A model generated the notes under the pieces. It did no database searches, was not told the origin of the DNA, and was given only the letters and a program-made list of their open reading frames with translations. Source: Lichenibacterium minor (GTDB lineage Bacteria; Pseudomonadota; Alphaproteobacteria; Rhizobiales; Beijerinckiaceae). Taken from it: 64,000 bases of DNA. Of the stretch, positions 51,285-60,180 are shown piece by piece (positions within the stretch are counted from its first letter, which is position 1; each line of letters opens with the position of its first letter). The position numbers and the translations under genes were made by a program. The stretch covers positions 62,001 to 126,000 of the forward strand of contig NZ_QYBB01000015.1 of the NCBI RefSeq assembly GCF_004137685.1, read 5' to 3'.

Positions 51285-51300
51285 TGAGGGCGCGGGCCGG

Positions 51301-52095
51301 TCAGAACCAGAACCGCAGCCCGGTGAGCGCCCGGAGGTCGCCGGCGTCCTCGCCGGCGCGGCGGCGGTAGTCCGCCGTGCCGCCGAAGAAGCGTTGATAG
51401 GCCACGCCCACGTAGGGTGCGAACTCGCGCGTGAACTCGTAGCGCAGCCGTAGGCCGGAATCGATGTCGGAGAGCCCCGAGCCGAGCTCCCGGCCGCGGT
51501 CCGCCTTCGAATAGACGTTGGCCTCCATCTGCGGCTGCAGCACGAGGCGCTGCGTGATGTAGAGGTCGTAGGACGCGTTGGAGCGGAAGGCAAAGTGGCC
51601 GCCGTCGCTGGCGTAGCCGGTCAGCTCCAGGTTCCAAAACCCCCAGGACAGGCCCTGCACGCCGAAGGCCGCCCAGGTGCGGTTGCGCAGGCTGTCGATG
51701 TCGGAGCGCACGCCGGCCTGCACGTCGAAGTAGGTCGACACCGGCCGGTCGTAGAGCAGCTCGTGGTCGCCGTCCGACACGAGGCCGCGCCCGTCGGCGT
51801 TGTATCGCCCCTCGGTCTTGAGCCACAGCTTGTTGAAGTCGTCGCCGACCCAGCCCTGGCCGTCCCAGCGGAAATAGGACCCGTTGGCGAGGCGCCCCTC
51901 GAACTGGTCGAAGAACACGTTGGCGTAGCGCCGGTCGTCGGCGACAGGGTTGCCATAGGGCGCCGCGCCCCCGAGCGTGTTGCCGGTGTCGAGGTGGGCG
52001 GGGCCGTTGAGGAACACCGGCAGGCTCGGCAGGCCCTGGGCGAGGGCTGGGCCGGCGGCGGGGACCAGCGCGAGGAGGAGAGCGAGACGGCGCAT
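51301..52095 (-). CDS. copB: CopB-type outer-membrane copper-resistance protein
   Basis: A 264-residue secreted beta-barrel of the CopB family. After the signal peptide (cleaved near PALAQG) alternating strands are visible, with RNRTWAAFGVQGLSWGFWNL, SNASYDLYITQRLVLQPQME and EFAPYVGVAYQRFFGGTADY. The N-terminal Met/His-rich repeats found in many CopB proteins are missing, so this is the barrel only. CopB binds copper at the outer membrane and works with CopA. The ATG at 52095 is two bases after the CopA stop. The MITE lies just downstream. Confidence 0.88.
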   Translation of the reverse strand: MRRLALLLALVPAAGPALAQGLPSLPVFLNGPAHLDTGNTLGGAAPYGNPVADDRRYANVFFDQFEGRLANGSYFRWDGQGWVGDDFNKLWLKTEGRYNADGRGLVSDGDHELLYDRPVSTYFDVQAGVRSDIDSLRNRTWAAFGVQGLSWGFWNLELTGYASDGGHFAFRSNASYDLYITQRLVLQPQMEANVYSKADRGRELGSGLSDIDSGLRLRYEFTREFAPYVGVAYQRFFGGTADYRRRAGEDAGDLRALTGLRFWF

Positions 52096-52097
52096 CT

Positions 52098-53912
52098 TCA
52101 CGCCTCCCGCGGCAGCACGCGCACCGTGCGGAACATGCCGGCCTCGAAGTGATACAGGATGTGGCAGTGCAGCGGCCATTGGCCGGTCGCAACCGGCGTC
52201 ACCAGCGCGGACAGCCGCTCGGACGGCTGGACGCTCAGCGTGTGCAGGTAGGGCCGGTGGCGGCCCTGGCCGTTCTCCAGCTCCATCCACATGCCGTGCA
52301 GGTGGATGGGATGGGTCATCATGGTCTCGTTGATCATGACGAGCCGGAAGCGCTCGCCGACCGTGACGTCGATGGGCGCGACCTCCGTGTATTTCTTGCC
52401 GTCGAACCCCCAGATCATGCGCTGCATGTTGCCGGTGAGCTTCAGCGTGATGGTGCGCGTCGGCGGCCGGTCGTCGACGGCCGGCAGGACCGAGCGAAGG
52501 TCCGAGAACGACAGCTCGCGCCGGGGCAGGAAGTTCAACCCGTCGCCGGGCGTGCGCGTCCTGTCGGTAATCGTCTTGGGTGCCATCTGCACCTCGACGC
52601 CGGTGTCGTCGAGCGCCACCCCGTCCGGGAGCTTCGCCACGGGTTGGCGGCCGGCGAGCTTGCCGAGATTCCGCTTCCCCGTGACTTCGGCCGAGCGCTC
52701 GCCCATGATGCCGCCGATGCGCGAGCCGTCCGGGTATGAGGCACCGATCTGGTCCTTCCCCATCATGCCCTGCATGCCCATGTCGGCCATGGAGCGCAGC
52801 GGGCGGGGGTCGTGGGCCGGGATCTCGGCCTGCATGCCGTCGCGCGGCGCCAGCGTGCCGCGCGCGAAGCCCGAGCGGCCGAGGTCCTCGGCGTAGATCG
52901 TGAAGGCGCGGTCAGCCGTCGGCCGCACCACGACGTCGTAGGTTTCGGCGACGCCGATGCGGAACTGGTCGACCGCCACCGGCACGACGTCGTTGCCGTG
53001 GACGTTGACGACGCGCATGTCGAGGCCGGGGATGCGCACGTCGTAGTAGGTCGCCGCCGAGGCGTTGATGAAGCGCAGGCGCACGCGCTCGCCGGGGCGG
53101 AACAGCGCCGTCCAGTTGCGGTCGGGCGGCAGGCCGTTCATCAGGTAGGTGTAGGTATCTCCCGAGGGCGCCTCCAGGCCCGACGGGTCCATGCGCGACC
53201 CGTTCTCGTGGAAACGCTCCTTCATCACGGGCGCGAGGCCGGAGCGCTCGACGTCGGCGAAGAAGGACGTCACCGTGCGCTTGCCGAAATTGTAGTAGTC
53301 GGACTGGTACTTGGTCTTGTTTTGGATGTCCTCCGGGTCCTCGTCGGTCCAGTCGGACAGCATCACGACGTAGTCCCGGTCGACCTCCACGAAGTCCCGG
53401 CCCGCAGGGTCGATGATCAGCGCGCCGTAGAGCCCCTTCTGCTCCTGGTAGCCCATATGGCTGTGGTACCAGTAGGTGCCGCTCTGCAGCACTGGGAAGC
53501 GGTACTGATAGCTCTCGCCGGGCGCGATGCCGGCGAACTCCAGGCCCGGCACGCCGTCCATGTCGTTGGGCAGGATGATGCCGTGCCAGTGCAGGCCCGT
53601 CACCTCCGGCATCTCGTTGCGCACGTTCAGCGTGACGACGCTGCCCTCGCGCCAGCGCAGGGTCGGGCCGGGCGTGCCGCCGTTGATGGTGTTGGCGGCC
53701 GTCACGGCGCCGCTCACGTCGGTGGTGCCGCGCGCCACCACGAGGTCGTAGGCGGTCGTCACAGGCACGGTCGCCTCGCCGGGGCTCTTCAGCGCGTAGG
53801 CGGCACGGGCCGCCCGGGGCCCGAGCAGGCTCGCGGCCGCCGCGGCGCCGAGGCCGGCCACGAAGCGGCGGCGGGTGAGCGTGGGGCCAGGACGTCTCGC
53901 GTTTCGATGCAC
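52098..53912 (-). CDS. CopA-type multicopper oxidase
   Basis: A 604-residue periplasmic oxidase of the CopA copper-resistance family. Tat leader LTRRRFVAGLGAAAAASLLG. Copper-site motifs: GLHWHGIILPNDMDG, YWYHSHMGYQEQKGLYGAL, HPIHLHGMWME and LHCHILYHFEAGMF. A Met-rich segment (MADMGMQGMMGKD) lies in the middle. It oxidises Cu(I). A CueR-type operator is at 53973-53995, with 60 bases of leader. CopB follows two bases after its stop, so the two are one transcript. Confidence 0.93.
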   Translation of the reverse strand: MHRNARRPGPTLTRRRFVAGLGAAAAASLLGPRAARAAYALKSPGEATVPVTTAYDLVVARGTTDVSGAVTAANTINGGTPGPTLRWREGSVVTLNVRNEMPEVTGLHWHGIILPNDMDGVPGLEFAGIAPGESYQYRFPVLQSGTYWYHSHMGYQEQKGLYGALIIDPAGRDFVEVDRDYVVMLSDWTDEDPEDIQNKTKYQSDYYNFGKRTVTSFFADVERSGLAPVMKERFHENGSRMDPSGLEAPSGDTYTYLMNGLPPDRNWTALFRPGERVRLRFINASAATYYDVRIPGLDMRVVNVHGNDVVPVAVDQFRIGVAETYDVVVRPTADRAFTIYAEDLGRSGFARGTLAPRDGMQAEIPAHDPRPLRSMADMGMQGMMGKDQIGASYPDGSRIGGIMGERSAEVTGKRNLGKLAGRQPVAKLPDGVALDDTGVEVQMAPKTITDRTRTPGDGLNFLPRRELSFSDLRSVLPAVDDRPPTRTITLKLTGNMQRMIWGFDGKKYTEVAPIDVTVGERFRLVMINETMMTHPIHLHGMWMELENGQGRHRPYLHTLSVQPSERLSALVTPVATGQWPLHCHILYHFEAGMFRTVRVLPREA

Positions 53913-53972
53913 CGTGCGATCCTCACCGACCCGAAACTCTGATCCGGACCTCTATCGCCCGGCACCGTGCGA

Positions 53973-53995
53973 CATTGCCATGCGGCAAGGTCAAG
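53973..53995 (-). promoter_or_regulatory. CueR operator of the copAB oxidase operon
   Basis: Minus strand TTGACCTTGCCGCATGGCAA, followed by TG, is a close copy of the copA-ATPase and copZ operators (TTGACC, CC and GGCAA). It lies about 60 bases before the CopA start. Confidence 0.7.
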
Positions 53996-54009
53996 CCGGC
54001 CGATATCGA

Positions 54010-55224
54010 TCATCCGGCCAGTGCGCCCGCGATCACCACGATCCAGACCGGGATGTTGCGGAAGGACAACAGGCCAAAGGCGCCCAGCGCCACCACGGCA
54101 TCGCGCGCGCTGTCGATCCCGCGGCTCAGGACGGGGGCGATGAAGGCGGCCAGCAGGAGCCCGACCACGGTAGCGTTGACGCCCGTCATGGCGGCCCGCA
54201 CGCCACCCCGACGGCGGAGCCCGTCCCAGAACGGCAAGACGCCGACCAGGAGGAGGAAGGACGGGAGATAGATCGCGGTCAGGCACAGGAGCGCGCCGGC
54301 CCACCCGTTCGGCCCCGGCGACATGGCGGCACCCAGGTAGGCCGCGAAGGCGAACAGCGGCCCCGGGACCGCCTGGGTGGCGCCGTAGCCCGCGAGGAAA
54401 CCCTGCTCGCCGATCCACCCCGGCGGCACCACGGCGTCCTGCAGCAGCGGCAGGACGACGTGACCTCCGCCGAACACCAGCGCGCCGGCCCGGTAGAAGC
54501 GCGAGGCCAGGTCGAGGCCGTGGTTGCCGGTGAGCGAAGCCATGGCCGGGAGCGCGACCAGGAGGAGCGCGAAGAGCGCGAGGGCCAGGAGCGCGGCGGG
54601 GCGCCCGATGTGCGCGTGGAGGCGGGTCTGCGGTGCCACGTCCGCGACGCCGACGAGGGGCCGCCCGAGGGCGGCGCCGGCCGCGATTACCGCCCCCTGC
54701 GCGAGTGGAGACGGCACGGCCAGCACCGCCGCGGCGGCGCCGATGGCCAGCGCGCCGCGGCGGCGGTCCGGGCAGAGCCGCTGCGCCATGCTCCACAGGG
54801 CCTTGGCCACGACCGCGACCGCGACCGAGCCCAGGCCGCGCAGCCAAGCGGCGTGCGCGACATCTCCGACCTGCCCGTTTCCCACCAGCCCGATGCCCTC
54901 GGCGAAGAGGACCAGAGCGACGGCGGAGGGGAGCGTGAAGCCCAGCCAGGCCGCGACGCCTCCGGGCAGGCCCGCCCGCATGATGCCGAGGCTGACGCAG
55001 ACCTGGCTGCTGGCTGGGCCGGGCAGGAATTGGCAGAGGGCGACAACATCCGCGTAGGCATCCTCGTCCAGCCAGCGACGGCGGTCCACGCACTCGTCGT
55101 GGATAAACCCGAGATGGGCGACGGGTCCGCCGAAGCTCGTCAGGCCGAGCCTGAGGAACACTGCCAGCACCTCGACGGCCGACCCGAAGGTAGGCCCGCC
55201 CCGTCGCCCGTCCTCGTCCGCCAT
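54010..55224 (-). CDS. chrA: Chromate transporter ChrA
   Basis: A 404-residue full-length (two-domain) CHR protein. Each half carries family motifs: FLRLGLTSFGGPVAHLGFIH with FLPGPASSQVCVSLG, and FYRAGALVFGGGHVVLPLLQ with GATQAVPGPLFAFAAYLGA. It exports chromate from the cytosol by proton antiport. The ATG at 55224 was chosen from the family start; a longer frame runs through the b561 gene. It follows the broken b561 gene by 26 bases. Confidence 0.9.
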   Translation of the reverse strand: MADEDGRRGGPTFGSAVEVLAVFLRLGLTSFGGPVAHLGFIHDECVDRRRWLDEDAYADVVALCQFLPGPASSQVCVSLGIMRAGLPGGVAAWLGFTLPSAVALVLFAEGIGLVGNGQVGDVAHAAWLRGLGSVAVAVVAKALWSMAQRLCPDRRRGALAIGAAAAVLAVPSPLAQGAVIAAGAALGRPLVGVADVAPQTRLHAHIGRPAALLALALFALLLVALPAMASLTGNHGLDLASRFYRAGALVFGGGHVVLPLLQDAVVPPGWIGEQGFLAGYGATQAVPGPLFAFAAYLGAAMSPGPNGWAGALLCLTAIYLPSFLLLVGVLPFWDGLRRRGGVRAAMTGVNATVVGLLLAAFIAPVLSRGIDSARDAVVALGAFGLLSFRNIPVWIVVIAGALAG

Positions 55225-55250
55225 CCGCCCTGTCCTGGTCTCCGGGGACG

Positions 55251-55793
55251 TTAGATCGCACCCTCCCGCTTCGGCAGCATGCGACGCAGGAGCCCGTCGC
55301 GCCACGCGTAGTGGTGCACGAGGGCCGCTGCGGCGTGGAAGCCGGCCAGCCCGAGAAGGACATTGGCGGCCAGCCCGTGCCAGTCCGTGACGGCGTGGCG
55401 CCACGCGCGGTCCCCGATCTGCGGCAGATGGAACAGGCCGTAGATGCCGTAGCCGCGCACGAAGGCGTTGACGAGGCCCAGCGTCACGGCGGTCAGCAGC
55501 AGGAGTTAGAGGCCGATGTGGGTCGCCTTGGCGAGGACGTGCAGCGCCCCGCTGTCCTCCGCCGGCAGGCCGCGGCCCGCGGTGGAACGCCACGCGAGGC
55601 GCCACGCCAGGGCGCCCGCGAGGGCGAAGCCGAGCACGACATGGGTAGACCACAGGCCCCGGTTGGCGAGGCCGCCGTCCGGGAACCAGTCCGACGTCTG
55701 GCCGAGGATCCAGAGCGCGGCCACCAGCAGCGCCGTCGCCCAATGGAGCACGATCGTGGTGCTGTCGTAGCGGGTCGCCGTGATGGTGGTCAT
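55251..55793 (-). pseudogene. Cytochrome b561 gene with in-frame TAA
   Basis: Frame from the ATG at 55793 gives a b561 protein: LHWATALLVAALWILG, STHVVLGFALAGALAWRLA, HVLAKATHIGL, then a TAA at 55506-55508, and the same frame continues LLLLTAVTLGLVNAFVRGYG, WHGLAANVLLGLAGFHAAAA, HHYAWRDGLL. The context (HIGL-stop-LLLL) fits Tyr (TAC to TAA). Six His of the two heme sites are present. The frame is intact otherwise, so this is a young nonsense mutation or a base-call error. chrA is downstream. Confidence 0.75.
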
Positions 55794-56138
55794 GGGCTCT
55801 GCCTCAGCATCGGGAAGGGGTCGCGCGGTTCGTGCCGGGATGGGAGGCGGTGCGCGGAGGCCCCGCCTGCGCGGTTCGTGGAGTCACAGTGTTCGATTCC
55901 GAGCCGGCGGTATATGCGAAGTTCCGTACACGATCTCGACGCGCCTCGTCCGTCCTAGCCCCATCGGCGTGCTCTGTGAGGAGCCGTCCGACGTCGAAAT
56001 CGCGCACAACCTAGATCAGTGCTGTCGGCCCCGCACCGCCATTAAATTCGAATTCATGCTTTGGCTATCTTTGAGGCAGGCTTGCCGAGAGCGGTGGCTC
56101 GTATAACTATGTCCGCTCCCCTCCCGACGCGGCGCACC
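55794..56138. other. Gene-free region between b561 and copR
   Basis: No supported gene. It should hold divergent promoters for the b561/chrA run (minus) and the response-regulator run (plus). A TTCGAATTCATG stretch and the AT-rich block near 56041-56075 are the only noticeable features. Confidence 0.4.
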
Positions 56139-56816
56139 ATGGCCAAGTTGCTGCTCATCGAAGACGACGACGTGGCCGCGGACGCGATCCTCGGCGACCT
56201 GCGCGAGCGGGGGTTCGCGGCCGAGCGGGCCGCGACGGGCCCCCTCGGGCTCGACCGCGCGCGGGCGGAGCGATGGGACGTGCTGGTCGTCGACCGCATG
56301 CTGCCGGGCCGCGGCGGCCTGTCGATCCTCCACGCGCTGCGCTGCGAGGGGGATCGCGTGCCCGCCCTCGTGCTCAGCGCCCTCGACAGCGTCGACGACC
56401 GCGTCGACGGCCTCCGGGCGGGGGGCGACGACTATCTCGTCAAACCCTTCTCGCTGGTCGAACTCGCGGCCCGCGTGGAAGCCCTGCTGCGGCGTCCCGC
56501 CGAGCTGCCGCAGACCTGGCTGCGGCTCGGGTCGCTGGAGCTGAACCTTGGCGGCGGCACCGCGCGGCGCGGCCAGCGGCCGCTCGACCTGCTGCCGCGC
56601 GAGTTCAAGCTGCTCGAATACCTCGCCCGTCGCCACGGGCAGGTGATCACCCGGGCCATGCTGTTCGAGGACGTGTGGCGCTACGGCTTCGTGCCGAAAT
56701 CGAACCTCGTCGACGTCCACGTCGGCCGCCTCCGCCGCAAGCTCGACGGCCCCGGCGAGGCGCCGATCATCGAGAACGTCCGCGGCGTCGGCTTCATCCT
56801 CCATGCACCTCGCTAA
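56139..56816 (+). CDS. copR: OmpR-family response regulator (CopR-like)
   Basis: A 225-residue regulator: receiver domain (MAKLLLIEDDDVAADAILGD, phosphate-accepting Asp in VLVVDRMLPG, Lys in DYLVKPFS) and a winged-helix DNA-binding domain (LLPREFKLLEYLARRHGQVI, VDVHVGRLRRKLDGPGEAPI). The ATG at 56139 begins the receiver fold; an ATG at 56109 adds ten residues. Because it precedes a broken sensor kinase next to copper genes, it is CopR-like. It remains intact, so it may be phosphorylated by another kinase. Confidence 0.87.
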   Translation: MAKLLLIEDDDVAADAILGDLRERGFAAERAATGPLGLDRARAERWDVLVVDRMLPGRGGLSILHALRCEGDRVPALVLSALDSVDDRVDGLRAGGDDYLVKPFSLVELAARVEALLRRPAELPQTWLRLGSLELNLGGGTARRGQRPLDLLPREFKLLEYLARRHGQVITRAMLFEDVWRYGFVPKSNLVDVHVGRLRRKLDGPGEAPIIENVRGVGFILHAPR

Positions 56817-56865
56817 AGCGGATCGCGGTCGGGTGGACTCACCCGATCGCGTGAAGACGCTCGAA
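56815..56865. repeat. Dispersed intergenic repeat, copy 2
   Basis: Plus strand AAGCGGATCGCGGTCGGGTG then GACTCACCCGATCGCGTGAA and GACGCTCG form an inverted repeat stem. It matches the minus-strand copy at 41371-41425 with a few changes. It lies between the two-component genes. Confidence 0.6.
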
Positions 56866-56882
56866 GAAAAGACAGGCTGAAG

Positions 56883-58286
56883 ATGGAGCTACGAGCCAAG
56901 GCGAGAGGCAACGGCTTCAGCCTCGTCCGCACCGCCGCGTTCCGGTGGGCGCTGGCCATCGCGGGCAGCTTCGCGCTTCTGTCGCTGCTGCTCTTCGCCT
57001 TCGTGTAATGGCAGACCGCGGACTACGAGCGAGCCGAGCTCGACCACGCGGTGCGGCACGAGGCGCGCTTCCTGATTGACGGCCCCGCCGCCGCCGTGTC
57101 GCGCCGCCTCGACCTGTGGCTCGCCGAGGACCTCCACGACGTGCGCTTCGCGGCGCTGCTCGACGCTGCGGGCCGGCGCGTCGGCGGTAACATGGTGGGG
57201 CTCCCGCGCGGCCTGCCGGTTGACGGGCGCCCGCGCTTCACGCCAGCGGACGTGCTGACCCACGACCCCGGCGGCGACGGCCGGCCGGAAACGCTGCGGG
57301 CTGCCGCCTTCCGCCTGGACGACGGGCGCATCCTGGTGCTGGGACGCGACCTCGACGAGCTCGACCACACCCGGGCCGTGATCCTACGGGCCCTCCTGCT
57401 CGGGCTCGGGCCGATGCTGGCCGTCGGGCTCGGCGTCGGCGCGTTCCTCGGCCGTCGCGCGCTCGACCGCGTCGCGGCCGTGGACCGCGTGGTCGCGCGC
57501 GTGGCCGGCGGCCAGCTCGGGGAACGCCTGCCGGTGCGGGGCACGGGCGACGAGTTCGACCGGCTGGCGCGGGGCATCAACCTCATGCTCGACGACCTCG
57601 AGCGGCTGCTGGGCGAGGTGCGCGACGTCGGCAGCAGCGTCGCCCACGACCTGCGCACGCCGCTGACGCGGGCGCGGCTCGGCCTGGAGCGCGCGCGGGA
57701 CGCCGTGCGCGACGCGGCCGGTGGGCGGCGGGCCATCGACGAAGCGCTCGCCTGGCTCGACGCGAGTTTCGCGGTCATCACCGCCGTGCTGCGCATCGGC
57801 GAGGTCGAGCACGGCCGGCGGCGCGCCGGTTTCGCCCGCGTTGCGCTGGCGCCGCTCCTGCGCGAGGTGGCCGAACTCTACGAGCCCCTCGCGGAGGAGA
57901 AGGGCGTCGAACTCGCGCTCCGCATCGAAGGGGAGGCCGATCTCGCGGCGGACCGCGCGCTGCTGTTCGAGGCCGTGTCCAACCTCGTCGACAACGCGGT
58001 CAAGTTCTCGGCCCTGGGCCGCGCCTGCAGCATCGGCCTCGTGGCCGAGCGCGGCGAGGCGGTGATCCTGGTCGAGGACAGCGGCCCCGGCATCGCCCCG
58101 GCGGAGCGCGGGCTGGTGCTGAAGCGCTTCTATCGCGGCGAGGCCAGCCGCTCGTCGGAAGGGAGCGGCCTCGGCCTCGCGCTGGTCGTGGCCGTGGCCC
58201 GGCTCCACGGCTTCCGCCTCACGCTCGGCGACGCCGGGCCGGGCTGCCGCGTCGAGCTGCGCTGCCCGGCCGGCGCGGTGCCCTGA
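56883..58286 (+). pseudogene. copS: CopS-like sensor kinase with premature stop
   Basis: The ATG at 56883 begins a histidine kinase N-terminus (LVRTAAFRWALAIAGSFALL, one transmembrane helix), then TAA at 57006-57008, after which the frame continues WQTADYERAELDHAVRHEAR through HAMP and kinase core. The H-box is SVAHDLRTPLTRAR, N-box SNLVDNAVKFS and G-boxes VEDSGPGIAP and GSGLGLALVV. The stop stands where Tyr is expected in FVYWQT. Translation could restart at the GTG at 57051, making a soluble kinase without its sensor. Broken CopS next to intact CopR is notable. Confidence 0.78.
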
Positions 58287-58295
58287 GGCGCCCCG

Positions 58296-59252
58296 TCAGC
58301 TGTTGCCGATCAGGATGCCGGTGGCCAGCACCAGCCCGCCGCCGAGCATCACCTTCGCGGCCGCCGACACCGGCGGCGTATCCATGTAGCGCCACTGGAT
58401 CCAGGCGATGATGGCGAGTTCGATCACCACCACGACCCCCGCCACCGCGGTGGCGGTCCAGAAGTCGGGGATGAGGTAGGGCAGCGTGTGGCCGATGCCG
58501 CCCGCGATGGTCATCAGCCCGCAGACGAGGCCGCGCAGCAGCGGCGTGCCGCGGCCCGACAGCTTGCCGTCGTCGGCCAGCGCCTCGGCGAACCCCATCG
58601 AGATGCCGGCGCCGAGCGAGGCCGCGAGCCCCACCAGGAAGGCCTTCCAGGGGTCGTGCGTCGCGAAGGCGGCGGCGAAGACCGGCGCCAGGGTCGACAC
58701 CGAGCCGTCCATCAGGCCTACGAGGCCGGGCTGGATCACCTGCAGCACGAAGCGGCGCTTGGCCTCCTCGTCCTCGCGGCCGCGCGCGTCGCCGGGCAGG
58801 CGCTTCTCCTCGGCGGCGCCGGCGCTGCGCTGGTGGTCGGCCTCGGCGTCGGCGAGGTCGCCCAGCAGCCGGCGGGTCGCGGCGTCGGTCGAGCGTCCCG
58901 CGGCCTGCCGGTAGAACCGCTCGGCGTCGCGCTCCATCTCGGCGGCCTGCCGCCGCATCGCTCCGGCCCCGAGCGCCCGCGTCTGCCACACGGGCCTGCG
59001 GGCGATGTTGCCCTTCACGTCGCCGCGCCGCACCAGCGGCACGTGGTCACCGAACCGGCGCGCGAAGGCGTCGATGAGCTGGCGGCGGTGCGCGCTCTCC
59101 TCCGCCGCCATGTCGTCGAACATGCGGGCGGTGTCGGGGTAGTCGGCGCGCATCGCGTGGGCGAAGTCGGCGTAGATGCGCCCGTCCTCCTCCTCGTTGG
59201 AGATGGCGAGCGCGAGCACCTCCGCCTCGGTCAGATCGTCTAACCGCTTCAT
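58296..59252 (-). CDS. mbfA: MbfA-type membrane-bound ferritin/iron exporter
   Basis: A 318-residue protein fusing an N-terminal erythrin/ferritin-like domain (residues 5-165: [64 protein letters not shown] with carboxylate/His iron ligands) to a VIT1/CCC1-type membrane domain ([20 protein letters not shown] onward). MbfA exports iron and protects rhizobia from iron and peroxide stress. Here an Irr box lies upstream. Its end is only nine bases from the kinase end. Confidence 0.9.
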   Translation of the reverse strand: MKRLDDLTEAEVLALAISNEEEDGRIYADFAHAMRADYPDTARMFDDMAAEESAHRRQLIDAFARRFGDHVPLVRRGDVKGNIARRPVWQTRALGAGAMRRQAAEMERDAERFYRQAAGRSTDAATRRLLGDLADAEADHQRSAGAAEEKRLPGDARGREDEEAKRRFVLQVIQPGLVGLMDGSVSTLAPVFAAAFATHDPWKAFLVGLAASLGAGISMGFAEALADDGKLSGRGTPLLRGLVCGLMTIAGGIGHTLPYLIPDFWTATAVAGVVVVIELAIIAWIQWRYMDTPPVSAAAKVMLGGGLVLATGILIGNS

Positions 59253-59264
59253 CGGCCCACCTTT

Positions 59265-59281
59265 TTTAGAATGATTCCATT
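59265..59281 (-). promoter_or_regulatory. Irr-type iron control element upstream of mbfA
   Basis: Read on the minus strand this is AATGGAATCATTCTAAA; it matches the consensus TTTAGAANNNTTCTAAA at 11 of 14 fixed positions. It lies within 30 bases of the mbfA start codon, as expected if Irr blocks transcription. Confidence 0.6.
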
Positions 59282-59559
59282 TCTAAGATTGGTTTACGGA
59301 GTGTCGACGGCCTGCGTCAAGCCGACGTGCGCGAGTCGCCCCTCGGGCGTAGGCGGCACATTTCAGCAACGATCTTCGATGCTTGTCGGCGCTCCCGCGA
59401 TGGGTCCGGTCCGCGTCTGCTCAATGCGGAGGCAGTTCGTGAACCCGAATTTACGGTGGTCCGCGCTGACGCTCCCCGTATCGGTCCCATGTGTGATCTG
59501 GAACAGTTCCAGATCGGGGAGGTCGAGCGTTGGCGAACATCGAGCGTCCTTTCCATCGT
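59282..59559. other. Gene-free gap with a perfect palindrome
   Basis: No gene is supported. A 21-base perfect palindrome (59495-59515, arms GATCTGGAAC and GTTCCAGATC around one A) lies here. The region ends where the RND fragment begins. Confidence 0.45.
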
Positions 59560-60077
59560 CCGTCGCGCTGGCGGCCATCTTCCTCCTGCTGCTCTCCATG
59601 TTCGACGACCTGCGCCTCGCCGGCCTGGTCTTCCTGCTCGTCCCGGTGTCGGCCTCGGGCGGCATCATGGCGCTGGCTGTGCGCGGCCTGCCCTTCTCGA
59701 TCTCGGCGGCGATCGGCTTCATCGCCACCTTCGGCATCGCCATCCTCAACGGGGTCGTGCTGGCCTCGACGCTCAAGACCGAGCGCGCGAGGGGCTGCAC
59801 CGCCGCGGAGGCGGCTCGGCGGGCCGCGGAGCGGCGGCTCAGGCCCGTGCTCACGACGGCCCTGGTCGCGGCCCTGGGCTTCCTGCCGATGGCCGTGTCG
59901 ACGGGCGCCGGGGCCGAGGTGCAGCGCCCGCTCGCCACCGTGGTGATCGGCGACCTCGCGGTGGCGACGGCGCTGACCCTCCTCGTGTTGCCGACCCTCT
60001 ACCCGCTCGCGGACCGGCTAATGCGCCCCCGCCGCGGCGCGCCGGCCCGTCCGCCGGTGGAGGTCGCGGCCGAGTGA
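59560..60077 (+). pseudogene. C-terminal fragment of an RND (CzcA/CusA) pump
   Basis: About 170 residues matching the last membrane helices of a heavy-metal RND transporter: [94 protein letters not shown] complete pump would have about 1,000 residues, so this is a remnant left after deletion; the upstream junction is near 59560. It may have been the partner of the TolC-like protein at 42955. Confidence 0.8.
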
Positions 60078-60180
60078 TCGCGCCCCGCTGAACTCCCGAG
60101 GTGCCCCGCGCCCGGCCGCGGTGTGCCCGTCCTCGACCCCGCTCGAGCCACCCGCTTCACGCCTCTCACATGACGGTTCC

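Noticed and set aside
58505..58525. GGTCATCAGCC matching the riboswitch hallmark on the minus strand.
   Set aside because: It lies inside the mbfA coding sequence with no companion stems.
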